A stretch of 24,694 nucleotides of DNA from Dinochytrium kinnereticum (GCA_027604005.1 JADGJT010000342.1:1-24694); one strand, 5' to 3'. Counted from the first letter of the stretch, positions 9,179-19,516 are shown. Notes: generated by a model not told the origin, from the sequence alone. Program-made: numbers and translations.

Positions 9179-9713
9179 ATGGATGTTGGGCTTGAGACAG
9201 CTCAGAAAATGAGGTTTCTGACCATGTATATTGTATTGAGAAGGGATCTTGTAAAGGTTTAGAGAAGGACTCCAAGTTGCGGTGTTTGATGCTGAAACAG
9301 GATCTTGGATGGCCATTTGGTAGCGTTGTTGCCCAAGGATCGCATGCAACATCTGCAGTGCTATGGCAAAATAGAGACCATGAAAGAGGTTTGACTAAGC
9401 AACGGAAAAGGAATCATATTCATCGGTTGGTATTTTATTCAGTCATTGAGTACATGAAAGAGCTGCCATCCATGCATAAGGTTGTTCTTGAGGCAAGTAT
9501 ATTTTTGGCTATGGAAGGCCCATGCTAAGAGCATTTATACAGGTGAAAGACGAAAAGGGCCTTGACAAGCTTGAGAAAAAGCTGGTAGATGAAGGCATTG
9601 TCCACCATAAATGGGTTGAGCAGCCTGAAAATATCCCAACTTGTATTGCAACCATACCCTACTACCGGGACGAAGTTCAGGCGCATTTCAAGAAATGTCA
9701 ACTGTTTAAGTAG
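9179..9713 (+). CDS. PTRHD1: Peptidyl-tRNA hydrolase domain protein (PTRHD1-like)
   Basis: A small PTH2-fold protein. The family resembles peptidyl-tRNA hydrolase II, but its cellular role is poorly defined. Four exons, 9179-9250, 9301-9388, 9443-9492 and 9543-9713, give 126 residues. Key blocks are MYIVLRRDL, WPFGSVVAQGSHATSA, MHKVVLE, HHKWVEQPENIPTCIAT and the FKKCQLFK end, a close match to PTRHD1. The third intron (9493-9542) starts with GC, not GT, and ends with AG; reading through it hits a stop, and no GT donor keeps the conserved MHKVVLE block. Start codons at 9209 and 9224 are also in frame. It follows ADA2 on the same strand after 37 bp, so its promoter is very short or lies inside ADA2. 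Confidence 0.92.
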
Positions 9714-9820
9714 TGGCCAGATCCTGGCCTTTCTCGGTGCTTTTCATTACTTGTATACATCTTATAGATCTATGTTTGGTTTGGGATATCATCTTCTCAA
9801 GCTCTTCTAAAATATTGTCT
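9714..9820. other. Convergent 3' spacer PTRHD1 / Sld3-like gene
   Basis: 107 bp between two convergent stop codons. Nothing beyond AT-rich 3' sequence is seen. Confidence 0.5.
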
Positions 9821-11855
9821 TTATTCAATATGCCAAGCCGATGTTCTCTTCCTACTAGAACGAATTTTAATGACACTCCTCTTTTTGACCGCAGATCCCG
9901 GAGACCGTCCTACACTGCCATGCGGGCTCCCCATCTGACCACCTTTCGGATCAATAGAATCCCAATCAATTTCTTCAAAAGCAGCAAGAGTATCTCTCTT
10001 TTTCGGAGTCACAGTGGATATTCTTTTCAATGGTGATTTCCGAGATGGCGTCCAGGGGCATTTCCGTGGAGTTAGGCTGTAGGAGGATGGAAAAGTAGCG
10101 GGGGATAGAGAGTCTTCGTTTTGATATGTAGGCAAGGCTGGCCGCTTTTCGGTTGGCGCGTCGAGTAGAAACGGATTGTCGTCATTGATTGATATTTGCA
10201 GCATCTTCAGCGTTTTAGACCGTAGAACAGAATATGATATTTACCTCATTTCGTCCAGAGTCATCGCTGCTCGTGATTGTGATTCCGGGGGGTTGCGTTG
10301 TTCTGCGTTGCTGGTATACCGCGGGTCCACGAAGCCGAACTGTTAGAGCCAAACTTTTTTTCAGCTTCTCCCTTTCCTCATCCATTGCATGTTTAAGCGG
10401 ATGTTTCCGAATGTTATTGAGGTCCTTTGACTCCTTTTTCTCCTTTTTAATCCCCTCCTTCAAACTTCTGGATGAAGATTTCTTTGCAATACCGTTAAAG
10501 TTGTAATTATCCAATTCCTTCAATGCTTGCAACCCCTTTTGCAACTTCAGCTCATCCAGTGCACGTCTGGAAGACGATTTCTTCACGCCTCCACCATTAA
10601 GACTTTCTAGTTCCTTCAATACTTCCGTTCTCGTTTCTGTTACACCCGACGCAGACTTCTTTCCTGCGCTCGGTCGCGTAAAAGAGTTCGTATTAACAAC
10701 GCGTCGCGCCAAGGCCTTGATATTCATGAATTTGCATGCAACGGCATTTGAATCCGCGGAGCCCTTTGTTAACTTCATCTTTTTTGCTGATGTCGGGAGC
10801 TTTTTTCCACGCATACCAACGCCTTTGGTGAGAATATCGGGTTGCGGTTTTTTGCTGAAGGAGACCGGGGAGGATACGTCCATGGTTTCGTCTTCTCCTA
10901 TGCTGTCGGATATTATAGTCCAAATCTCTCGTGGTACGCAGGAATAACTTTGTAGATATTAGAAACGAATAAAGGAATTAGACTTACAATTCGCCTTTAA
11001 GGATGCTAATGGCGTCAGGTAAGGAGACACTTTTTGCAGTGGATGAGTCGCCTGCCATGAAAGGGATTGAATCCTGTATGCATAGGTATTCCACAATGTG
11101 TTGCAGATATGTAAGGAGAGATTCAGATTCCTTGGTCTCTTTGTGCACGAAAGGGTTACTTCCATTCGGGGAAACCAGTCGCCTCAGATCATTCAGTTGC
11201 GTGTCTGGAATGGAGCATTCTACTTTCAAATCAAAATCCCGTTCTAATCGATATGATTCAAGAAGTATAGTAATTTGAATATGAGCCCTAATGGGTAGAA
11301 TGAATATGAGGTGGTATACAGGGAAAGCTAAAGCCTACTCTGAAATCTTTAGAGCCCGTAGGTTGCGGCTTATGGCTCCATGAGACGGGGTCTTTCCAAT
11401 AAACGATCCCACAACGTGATGCAGTTCTGCTGTGTACGCAAACTGATCATCTGAAATTAAAGATGATTGATTGCAGCGTGAGGATGAGAGTGCGCGATCA
11501 GCTATTACAATATGTTTTGAGTCGAAGAGTTTAGAGCCCAAGAGTAGACTTCGCATTGAGCAGACCTAGAAGCCCATGACGTTAGGCCTTTTCAGTGTTG
11601 TGGACCAGCTCACCATAGCACTTGCTATTCTGCTCTGCCGCAACGTTGATGGGTCATTTTCAGATGACGGCACGACATCTGAAAGGAGCTTTTGGAGTAT
11701 TTTCTTCAATGCTGGAAGCCCATCCGACACAAACTTTTCGAATCCCTGAGAGTTCGTAAGAACCTTAGCCTGAACGCATCAACGCTAACCGTTTCTAGAA
11801 GGGCGTCTTTGTATGATTTTGAAAGGAGTAGCTGGACCTGGTGGAGATCGGACAT
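9821..11855 (-). CDS. Candidate Sld3/Treslin-family replication initiation factor
   Basis: Six exons join in frame: 11855-11790, 11745-11614, 11565-11339, 11287-10988, 10947-10245 and 10204-9821, giving 603 residues. The N-terminal part (about 1-270) looks helical and folded. It includes AHIQITILLESYRLERDF and LLTYLQHIVEYLCIQDSIP, which recall the helical Sld3/Treslin domain, and a later VPREIWTIISDSIGEDE. The rest is basic and probably disordered, with many KKSSSR and KK(S/T) motifs. The tail has four full CDK consensus sites (S/T-P-x-K/R) within 25 residues, at about 521, 528, 533 and 542. In Sld3 and Treslin, CDK sites of this kind recruit the BRCT protein Dpb11/TopBP1. The family assignment is inference from pattern memory. 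Another disordered nuclear protein is possible. That it is a real spliced gene is much surer than its name. Confidence 0.5.
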
Positions 11856-12006
11856 TATTTAAGTGAATATTGTTTGATGTTGATGTTTGGTCTCGTTGAC
11901 AATTCACTTTCTCTTTCTGGACTCTTGTGATGGTGACCCAAGGTCGTGATCATCAGCGTGCGAGCGACCATTGTCTGTTTAATTACAACATGCTGTTAGT
12001 CTCACG
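11856..12006. other. Spacer between NSE1 stop and Sld3-like start
   Basis: 151 bp in tandem orientation. It should hold the promoter of the Sld3-like gene and the 3' end of NSE1. No motif was recognised. Confidence 0.4.
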
Positions 12007-13039
12007 TTAAGTGTAAATGTCATTACGTGAAGATGGCCATGGTTGCCCACAATCGCCTTCTGGGCATTTTCTTTGATTTGCAGAAAAATACCTCAGTCCA
12101 CAATATTTATGCAGCCGACCTGGACATTCTGCCTCAGAGCAACGTTCAAACTGAAAAAAGATTAGACAAAGTGAAAAAGAATACGGATATCCACATGACT
12201 TAGAATAACTTCCTTGCACAGCGAGCAGTTAAGTATAAGCTCTTCAAATTCATTACAGATATATTCCTTTAGTTCCATTTGCGACCTAAGACTCAGCGAA
12301 AGCATGCCCGAACTACAAATATCTGGTTAGTTGTGAACAAAGGCGGTTTGGATCATACTTTTCGTTAAGCCATTGGTTACGTATCAAACCCTCTACCACC
12401 GCCTCGGCATTCTTTTTCGTGACTGGAGGTTTTACTTTGCTGCTTTCGTTCAAGGCCTCTATATTCCGAATCTGAAACTGCTTGCTTTCGGCGTTAACTA
12501 TCAGGGCGATCTTATTTTAAGTAAAGGATGTCAGACGTTCCAACGTAAGAAAGTAATTACCACTCGCTTGAAGAAGGCTAACTCTTGAATAGATAGTGCA
12601 GTGGCGAGCTGTGAAGAGTCATCGCTGTGAACATTGACCTATTGTTTTTTAAGTACACGCGGTTTTCACAAACACTTATACCAGAGCCCAATACTTGCTG
12701 CCATTCTCAGGAGATATTGCCGAGAAAAACTTCATATCGAGGGAAAACAATACTTCGTTGATGACGGCTGCAAAATCGGGAAAGTCTTTCTTGTTATATT
12801 CCACTAATATGAAGTAATTATTAAGTTCTTATATTATTGAATTACTCACCATCATGCTTATTACAGCAGAATTTGAACAGCGACAAGGCCTGCTCGTCCG
12901 TTCCAAACTTGATGGATAGCCAACAATGCAAGAATAATCTGTGGACTTTTTGAAATGCTGGGCTGATGAATCGTGATGGATCATGCGACGTTGTTGCCTT
13001 AGCGCCACTATGGTTTTCACCGTCCGAATCGCCGGACAT
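12007..13039 (-). CDS. NSE1: SMC5/6 complex subunit Nse1 (RING-like E3)
   Basis: Nse1 joins Nse3 and Nse4 in the SMC5/6 DNA-repair complex and carries a variant RING with ubiquitin ligase activity. Six exons join in frame: 13039-12850, 12803-12682, 12638-12561, 12510-12359, 12312-12195 and 12150-12007. The product is 267 residues; human NSE1 is 266. Winged-helix blocks are visible in the middle (IQELAFFKRV, KKNAEAVVEGLIRNQWL, GMLSLSLRSQMELKEYI). The C-terminus has CSLC, then CSEAECPGRLHKYC and CPEGDCGQPWP, matching the RING-like pattern. The last donor was set at GTGGAT (12194) because it keeps the spacing between CSLC and the next cysteine; a GTTATT donor twelve bases upstream is also in phase and would shorten that loop. 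It is divergent from the methyltransferase gene. Confidence 0.92.
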
Positions 13040-13220
13040 CTCTGGGTCAGGTTGCGACCCCCTGAGAGAATATCATGAAGAATCAGAGATATTTCTGACC
13101 CAGGTTCGGTGAATGTTCGAGGAATGGGACCTACCGTTTTGCTAGGGACTGACTTGCTCTGGTTGCACTTCTTGTCATAAAAGCAGTTATATAGATTATA
13201 ATTGTCAAACTTGGTGCAAA
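13040..13220. promoter_or_regulatory. Shared divergent promoter region, NSE1 / methyltransferase
   Basis: 181 bp between divergent start codons should contain both promoters. No known motif was recognised. Confidence 0.4.
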
Positions 13221-14714
13221 ATGGAGCAACTGAACATCCAAGAGCTCATCCAGCAACTGCGCAGGATGGATGACATGCGAACTGCAAGAGATACCGACGC
13301 TATTTTGGAAACTACAAGCCTCGTTTTGCAAGAGCTGGGTTTTTTGAATGTTGAGTCAGAAGAGCATGCGTTTCTTTGGGCATACTCAGTGTTTGCACAA
13401 GTCTGGGCGCTGGAACAAACGGAGCATTTTAAAGAAGCTCTGGTTAAAGTTGACCAGCTTCTCGATAGAAGCTTTTTTAAACCTCATGATTCGATTTGCC
13501 CGCTTGGCCTACCGAAATTGCCACCTCTTGCCACCGTCCATCCATTGGATGGACTGAATAGGCCAGTGTTAATGAAGTGGCGAAACAGGCTTCAAGGTCT
13601 ACTGAAATTGGAAGAGAAAAGCCAGTCAGACCGAACGAAAAAGATTAAGCTTGATTTACAACCCGCAATTTTATATCGTATTCAAGCCGGAGATATTTTC
13701 CTCGAAAGACGACATGCTCTAAAACTTGTTGTGAATTGCTTTCTATCCTCTGAGCTCGGCCTAGTTCGTTCAGAAGACTTCTCGGCTGGGTCATTCTCGA
13801 TTTGTTGCGATGTTGTTCTTGATCCTTTCGGTGACACCTTGAACATAGGTAGTGGAAGGCATGTTGTCAATAGTCGTGGGAAGTGTGAACTCGAGGCTTG
13901 GATTCAGATTTCTACTATAAGTCAGTCAAAGTACCTCATTTGGCTTCGATTTTCATCAAACAATCCACTGGTTTTACCGCTACTCATTGGCCCGATCAAG
14001 ATCGAACCGTCATGGTCGACTCTGAGAACCAAGATTTCGGAATCTTTCGATGTGATTCGACCTGTAAACATTGACTGCGTAGATGGAGTTCAGAAAACGC
14101 TTTACATTTATGAACAGTCGGATTCAGGAATTTATGGTCGAACTTGGGACTCTGCTTTTTATTTCATCGCATGTTTGCCTAAACTATTGAAATTACTCAA
14201 AGTGCCTGCTAGCCGGTCCATGGAGATCATGGATTTGGGGTGTGGTGTTGGCACCGCTGGTCTTGGCGCAGCACTAGCATTCTCAAACCACTGCAACGTG
14301 ACGCTAACCGATTTAAAGGAAGCATTGTCGATCGCCGAAAAAAATAAGCACCTGCTGAGTCAAAAATATCCGGAGCAAGCATCTAGAGTTAATATAGGAG
14401 ATCTTTTGTGGGGCGATAGTGATGCAGCTGAGAGATATGGGAAGCAGAGTGTGATCATCGCCTCAGATGTTGTTTACGAAGTTGAATGTTTTGATCAACT
14501 TCTTGACACATTTTTGGATTTGTCTACCCACGGAACCGAGCTGTGGCTTGTTTATAAAAAACGGGGGCTTGAACAGGATGAAGAGGACGCGTTTTTTTCG
14601 AAACTTTTAAAGCATTTTGATCGCTTGCCGTTAGTAATACCTCCGAGCCCATGGACAACGTTAGGGTGCTGTCTGTACCGTATGCAGCGGAGAGAGTTGA
14701 TAAATGCAGTTTGA
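13221..14714 (+). CDS. METTL21-type (Methyltransf_16) protein methyltransferase, intronless
   Basis: A single uninterrupted ORF of 497 residues. The C-terminal half (about 295-490) is a seven-strand S-adenosylmethionine methyltransferase of the METTL21/Methyltransf_16 group. It shows SGIYGRTWDSA upstream of motif I, MDLGCGVGTAGLG (about 337-349) for cofactor binding, TLTDLKEAL (about 361-369) for motif II, and ASDVVYE (about 414-420) at the D-x-x-Y site typical of lysine methyltransferases. The N-terminal 290 residues have no fold I recognise; similar long extensions occur in some fungal members such as Efm2. The substrate cannot be told from sequence, but a lysine in a translation or chaperone protein would be usual. 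It is the only long gene here with no intron, while its neighbours have five and seventeen. Confidence 0.9.
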   Translation: MEQLNIQELIQQLRRMDDMRTARDTDAILETTSLVLQELGFLNVESEEHAFLWAYSVFAQVWALEQTEHFKEALVKVDQLLDRSFFKPHDSICPLGLPKLPPLATVHPLDGLNRPVLMKWRNRLQGLLKLEEKSQSDRTKKIKLDLQPAILYRIQAGDIFLERRHALKLVVNCFLSSELGLVRSEDFSAGSFSICCDVVLDPFGDTLNIGSGRHVVNSRGKCELEAWIQISTISQSKYLIWLRFSSNNPLVLPLLIGPIKIEPSWSTLRTKISESFDVIRPVNIDCVDGVQKTLYIYEQSDSGIYGRTWDSAFYFIACLPKLLKLLKVPASRSMEIMDLGCGVGTAGLGAALAFSNHCNVTLTDLKEALSIAEKNKHLLSQKYPEQASRVNIGDLLWGDSDAAERYGKQSVIIASDVVYEVECFDQLLDTFLDLSTHGTELWLVYKKRGLEQDEEDAFFSKLLKHFDRLPLVIPPSPWTTLGCCLYRMQRRELINAV

Positions 14715-14861
14715 AATTAGATGAATCAATAGCATTCGCATGTACTTATATGGCTGAGAGCAAATAAATTGTTTCTTAAGCATATTTATTAATCAGTACT
14801 GCTGGAGATTTCATTCGCGTATTTGAATAAAGCAGTTCAATAGTATGTACGCAAATATAGA
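14715..14861. other. Convergent 3' spacer methyltransferase / CCDC39
   Basis: 147 AT-rich bp between convergent stop codons, with AATAAA at about 14764 on the plus strand as a plausible poly(A) signal for the methyltransferase. Confidence 0.5.
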
Positions 14862-17800
14862 TTACTTGGACCCCAGCCCCCCAAGGCTTCCCTTACTATT
14901 CGCACTGGAATTACTGTTCGTACTGGCAACACTACTTGGCCGCGCAGGTTTTTTAATTCTCTGTGACCCGGTGATTGGCCCCAATTTCTCTTTCGACCCA
15001 GTAACAGAATCTCCAGATGGACTTTGAGTCCCAAATCCGGTTCTTTCTGGGACCTTCGGAGGAAGTTGGATGGACGCTACATAAAAAAAAAAAATCAATA
15101 CAACGTTTAAAAAGCAGACTATTTTTACAGTTTAGGCTGATAAATCCACTTTTTGATCCGTCGTTAATTCCTGAAGAATGTGGCATGCTTCCTGTGGAGT
15201 TTCGTACGCGGGAGGCAGAGCTAGCTGCGCTTCCAGATGTTACGCGGGGAACCTGGGTAGAGAATCGCAGCGATTGGCTCCCACTAAGGCCGGTAAGAGA
15301 AGCTCTTGAGGAAGTTCGGGAAGCCCCTCTTAGTCTTCCACTGCTGTTGCTGGATGCTTCGCTTAGATCGTCTCGTATTGAGCTGGCTCTGGATGGGACT
15401 CGCGAAACTTGACGCGACGGCAGGCTGATGGATTTCTGGGGATTGATTTTAGCAGTTGAGAAGAATATTTTGAGTACCTCGGTAAAAAGCTGCGTGACTC
15501 TATTCACAATCTCGGGGTACTGCTCCATGATCTTTGTTAGTTCCGTTAAGACAAGGTTTCCTAAATCTTTGCACTCTCGAATCTTAAAATCTATTTCATT
15601 CAGCCCTGCCTCTGGGGCCGTCTTTCTTAGCTCCTTTGAACCCCTCAAAGCAGATTTGAACGCCCTCTCCTTCTTACTCTCTTGATCCTTTAATTCCTTT
15701 TCCATCGCCGCCAGCTTGGTTTCAATGACGGTGACGGCCTGTTGCCGCGCGGATTCGTCTGTTGAGAGATTTGAGAGGCTTTTGTCGAGTTCTTGAAGAT
15801 TGTATTGCATCACTTGGATTTCGTTTCTTTTTGCTTTGTAGCGTTCCATGGCAGTTTGGTATTGCTTTCACGGAGTTCAGAAGGTTTCAGTGGAAAAAAT
15901 ATACCTGCTCTAGCATTTCTTTATGTTGGACGTCCGTTGCATTCAATTCTGCTTTATACAAGCTAAGCAATATTTGGTAAGCAATCATTCACGACGGCAT
16001 TAAATTACTTCATTCGATAACCCTCGTTCCGATCATTCATAAGCTTCAAGGTATTCTCCAAAGCCTTGATTTCCTTCTCCGCCTTCCTAATCTTCGCATC
16101 AAGTTCATCTCCCTCCCTCTGCAAAGCCTCTTTCTCCTGCGCCGCTCGAATCACATAAAATGCTTGAGAGTGCTCTTCCTCTCCTTCCTCAGGCGCAAAC
16201 TGAGTCATCAAAATTTCGTATCGACGACGAAGTTTCTCGACTTTTCCAACACGCTCACGTAGCTCGGCGCATGCGCTATGACGCTCTTCTTCAATGTTTT
16301 TCGTTTGAACTCGGAGCATATCGTTGTGAATGGTTATCTCTTTAGTGCGTTCTTCGAGGGCGAGCTGTAGTTGGACTTGGCGGTTTTCGAGGCCAAAGAC
16401 CTTGGATGGATGGTATTAGGAGCAGGCTGGAAAAAAATTAAAATTACCTCGTCGGCTTTAGCATTGAGGAAGCCTCGTAGTTTTCGGAGTTCGAGACGAA
16501 GAATGTTTTCTTCGACCATAAGCTCTTCTTTTTCGCGGACTTTAGCGTTGAGCTGTCCACTCTTCACAGAAGTAAGTTCATTTCAAATAATGTCAAACTT
16601 ACTGCACTCTCCGTATACAAGTTCAATTCGTCAATATCTCCCGTGACAGAATCTTTCTCCTTTTGCAATCCCTCCATTTTACGCTTAGCTTGACTAAATT
16701 ATATTCAATAAAATATACTGAAGGCTATCCTACCGAAGATCCTCTTGTGACTTTTTTAATTGGTTGTTAAGCAGAACAAACTTTCTTGTTTGATCCTCAA
16801 GCTCCATGTTCAAATCCTCAATCCGTTTCAGAAGTAGCTCCTTTTCTTCGTCCGTTCGGTCTCCCTTGACAAAACCGTCGTTAGAAATGAGAATCTCGGA
16901 ATTGAATCTGTTTACCTGTGCCCTCCTAACTTTGCGCTCAAGCTGCTGGATTTGAAATTCCTGTGCATAGAGAAGTGCCTGCTGCTTCAAGGCTTCCTGG
17001 TCAAGCCTAAATAATTGTTTAGTTAAATGCCTTCATTAGTAGCTAAAAACCTATGAATCGTGCTTCGAAGGTTCTTTAATGCGGCCTCTCCACCAGTTAT
17101 TTCGGCTTGCATGTTCTTCTCTTCTTGCTTTAAACGGAAAAGCTCTTGAGTCTTTTTGAAGTCTGGTGGTAGGTTAAAACAATACGAAGTACTTTAAAGT
17201 GTCTTTACGTTGCTCTCGAATAATTTTGAGTTCCCTATCCATCTCTTTACTCCGAAACTCCTCAGCCTTTAGAATTTCTTGCAGCTTTATAGAGTTGGTA
17301 AGACTGAACAATACGCTTAGCTCAATCAAACCTCGTGCGCTTTAGCCTCCAATGACATTGTCTCGCCGGTCACCTTTGCAAGCTTATCGCGCAGATTGAC
17401 TCGTTTTTCCTTTTCCTTTTCAAGTCGTGTCTGCTTGTCTCGGAGGTCAGACTTTAGATTATTAATCTCATTTTTTTTGTTTTGAAGGTCGCCAGATGCT
17501 AAGGAGTGTTAGCCCGTGATGCTTTCCTGAAGACTGGATTACTTTTGTTTAAGGTAGTCCTTAACACGTCCACATCATCCTGGAATTGCGTGAGTTGATT
17601 CTGCTCTTGCCCCAGCTCAGCTCTGCTAGTGATTAATATCCTTAGTGCAAAGGCTTAGTTTACCTGAACTTGCTGACACTTCGATCCAAAAGTCCAATTT
17701 TCTTTTCCATCTCGGTATTATTTTGTAGTTGATTATCCAAGAAGGCCTGCTTCTCGTCTATAACAGCTTGCTTGTCTCTAATATTATCCTATGACTCGTT

Positions 17801-18732
17801 AAACCCTACCCTTTGCTGTCGAATACAACCTTTGATTTTTGATAACGGTCCTGAGAATCTGTAATATCTTCATCCCGTTTTTGCATAGTCTTCAGAGCAG
17901 TTTCCCACTGATTAATCAATTCTTGCCTTTCCTGATGAATCCTTTTGAAATCCTCTGTGGTTTTATCCAATTCAATTTGAGCTACTTGGGTCTCAGTCAC
18001 CTAACAATCATTATATTCTCTCTGAATAAGCCCAAACCTCTGCACTCAATATAGATTTTCTTTTGTTGACTTCAACCATCAACTTCTCCATCGCCAGATT
18101 TAACTCCTTTATTCGTATGTCATCTTCCTTCGTGTACTTCAACAGCGCAAAGTTATCCTCCTCCTTTTCCGATTGAACTCTCAACCATTCATCAAGTTCC
18201 TCCTTTTCTAGTTTTAGCTCTGTTCTGATTGTCTCGATTTTTTCGTTTCCTTTGTAAATATTGTTTTGAATTGTGTTGAGCTTTGCAAGATTAGCCATAG
18301 CTACTCATAATCGTTACATGATCTGTAATATCTGCAATCTCCTTTTCTAGACTTTTGATTTCCAATGATAACCGACCAGCCTCTCTTTCTGATAGTTGCT
18401 TAAAGTGGTCCTCTGTTTCGATTTGCCTTGTTTTGGCATCAAAAATGCCCTATATTCGCCATAAGATTCTGCAGCTTCTCATAAAATGACCTGTGTATGA
18501 GTAATCTCCTGCTTGACATTCTTTAAATGAGCGATCATGGCATCCGCTCTTGAGACATTGTCGTCTAGGACAGCCAGCAGCGAGCTGAGGACGGTCTCCT
18601 TCTCCCTGATCTGCATACAATAAGCTCACGGTCTTGCTGATGGTACTCAACCTGTTTGCTGAGCTGCTTGTTCTGGTCATTTGCAAACGGCGGCAGCGAG
18701 TGGAGATGAATGTTATCGTCGAAGCTGAGCAT
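14862..18732 (-). CDS. CCDC39: Axonemal 96-nm ruler protein CCDC39/FAP59
   Basis: CCDC39 pairs with CCDC40 along the doublet microtubule and sets the 96-nm repeat for dynein and radial-spoke docking. Eighteen exons join in frame: 18732-18652, 18610-18491, 18449-18318, 18280-18038, 18000-17830, 17788-17664, 17625-17543, 17498-17332, 17284-17209, 17162-17051, 17006-16916, 16864-16734, 16693-16603, 16561-16448, 16400-16009, 15962-15905, 15864-15129 and 15076-14862. The product is 1045 residues, nearly all coiled coil with a serine-rich tail. Strong matches to animal CCDC39 include [81 protein letters not shown] and [17 protein letters not shown]. Spacing between blocks also agrees. The intron at 16915-16865 is 51 nt and has no stop, but its removal fits the homologues. 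Confidence 0.96.
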
Positions 18733-19256
18733 CTTGACCGGCTGTGTGTATGGGTGGGTTTGTCAAGCTGTTGATGTTTGTCAAACCCTCTTGGATTCAC
18801 TAATATCTAATATATGTAATAGTGTAGGTATAAGTAAAATTGCAGTGAAAGACTGCATGCTCACAGCTTTAAACGGTGCTTTGAATGTTTGGATGTAGAA
18901 ACGATTGCTCAACAATGCTCTGTCTGTTCGATTCACTGACATTAACTAGGCAGGTAACTGCCTTGGCTTGTCTGATGTTTTGAACTGAATAATGTCCGAT
19001 ATCTACAGCAACAACAGCAGCGCATTCTTGAGCATTGATATTTCTTATTCTGTGTGCTCTCATGAGATTGTTGTACCTTTCGGTAGATTAAAGGAAGGAG
19101 GTGTGACTCCCCCTCAGGAATGTTACTTCCCAAACGCTGGGATGTCATCCGTTCAGATAACCAACCCAACGATCCCTTTGCAAAAAACAACTGAACTAAA
19201 CAAAAACAAACGGGATCAAACAAAGAGAGAAAACTAAAAGCATGAAAAAAGAACCA
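18733..19256. other. 524-bp spacer upstream of CCDC39
   Basis: The longest gene-free stretch in the window. Its low end should carry the CCDC39 promoter and 5' UTR; its high end is T-rich on the minus strand and fits a 3' UTR of the acidic ORF. Short ORFs on both strands have no recognisable features. No tRNA or structured RNA was recognised. Confidence 0.5.
18758..18786. promoter_or_regulatory. Paired GTTTGTCAA elements upstream of CCDC39
   Basis: GTTTGTCAA occurs at 18758-18766 and 18776-18784, starting 26 and 44 bp before the CCDC39 start codon. The second copy extends to GTTTGTCAAAC, a perfect inverted repeat around one base. It could be a transcription-factor site or simply part of the 5' UTR. 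Confidence 0.3.
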
Positions 19257-19475
19257 TCACAGAACAATGTCAAATGCATCCTCAGGGGGGATGTCAGAGT
19301 CACTCCCTTCCCCCATTTCAATATCTGCCTCGTCCGCCGCCGCAAGAGGATTCCAATCCTCAGAGAGGGTTTCTTCATTGGAAGAAACATCATCTTCCTC
19401 TTCTGAGTCTGAATCTTCTCCCCCCTCTCCTCCACCTTCACCTCCTCCAACAGAGATTGTTGTAAACTTCTTCAT
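19257..19475 (-). CDS. Small acidic hypothetical protein
   Basis: A single-exon ORF of 72 residues. It starts MKKFTTISV, has a glycine/glutamate repeat, then a serine-aspartate-glutamate-rich stretch (EDSDSEEEDD), and ends PPEDAFDIVL. No family was recognised. Casein-kinase-2-like S/T-x-x-D/E sites are frequent in the acidic stretch. The downstream sequence is T-rich, as expected for a 3' UTR, and the start is only 41 bp from the divergent cullin-repeat gene. The antisense frames are also open here, so biased composition could explain the ORF. It may also be the last exon of something else, although no upstream acceptor fits well. Confidence 0.45.
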   Translation of the reverse strand: MKKFTTISVGGGEGGGEGGEDSDSEEEDDVSSNEETLSEDWNPLAAADEADIEMGEGSDSDIPPEDAFDIVL

Positions 19476-19504
19476 TTGTATGGCTTGAGCCCAGCTTGAG
19501 CCAT
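19472..19504 (-). other. Possible upstream ORF overlapping the acidic ORF start
   Basis: A ten-codon ORF (MAQAGLKPYK) on the minus strand ends in a TGA that overlaps the ATG of the acidic ORF (ATGA). If transcribed together it could control re-initiation. Evidence is positional only. Confidence 0.25.
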
Positions 19505-19516
19505 TTCACGACCAAA

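Noticed and set aside
18942..19237. Overlapping ORFs on both strands in the CCDC39 upstream spacer.
   Set aside because: Neither has recognisable motifs or good splice partners; composition (Cys run, Asn/Lys run) suggests non-coding sequence.
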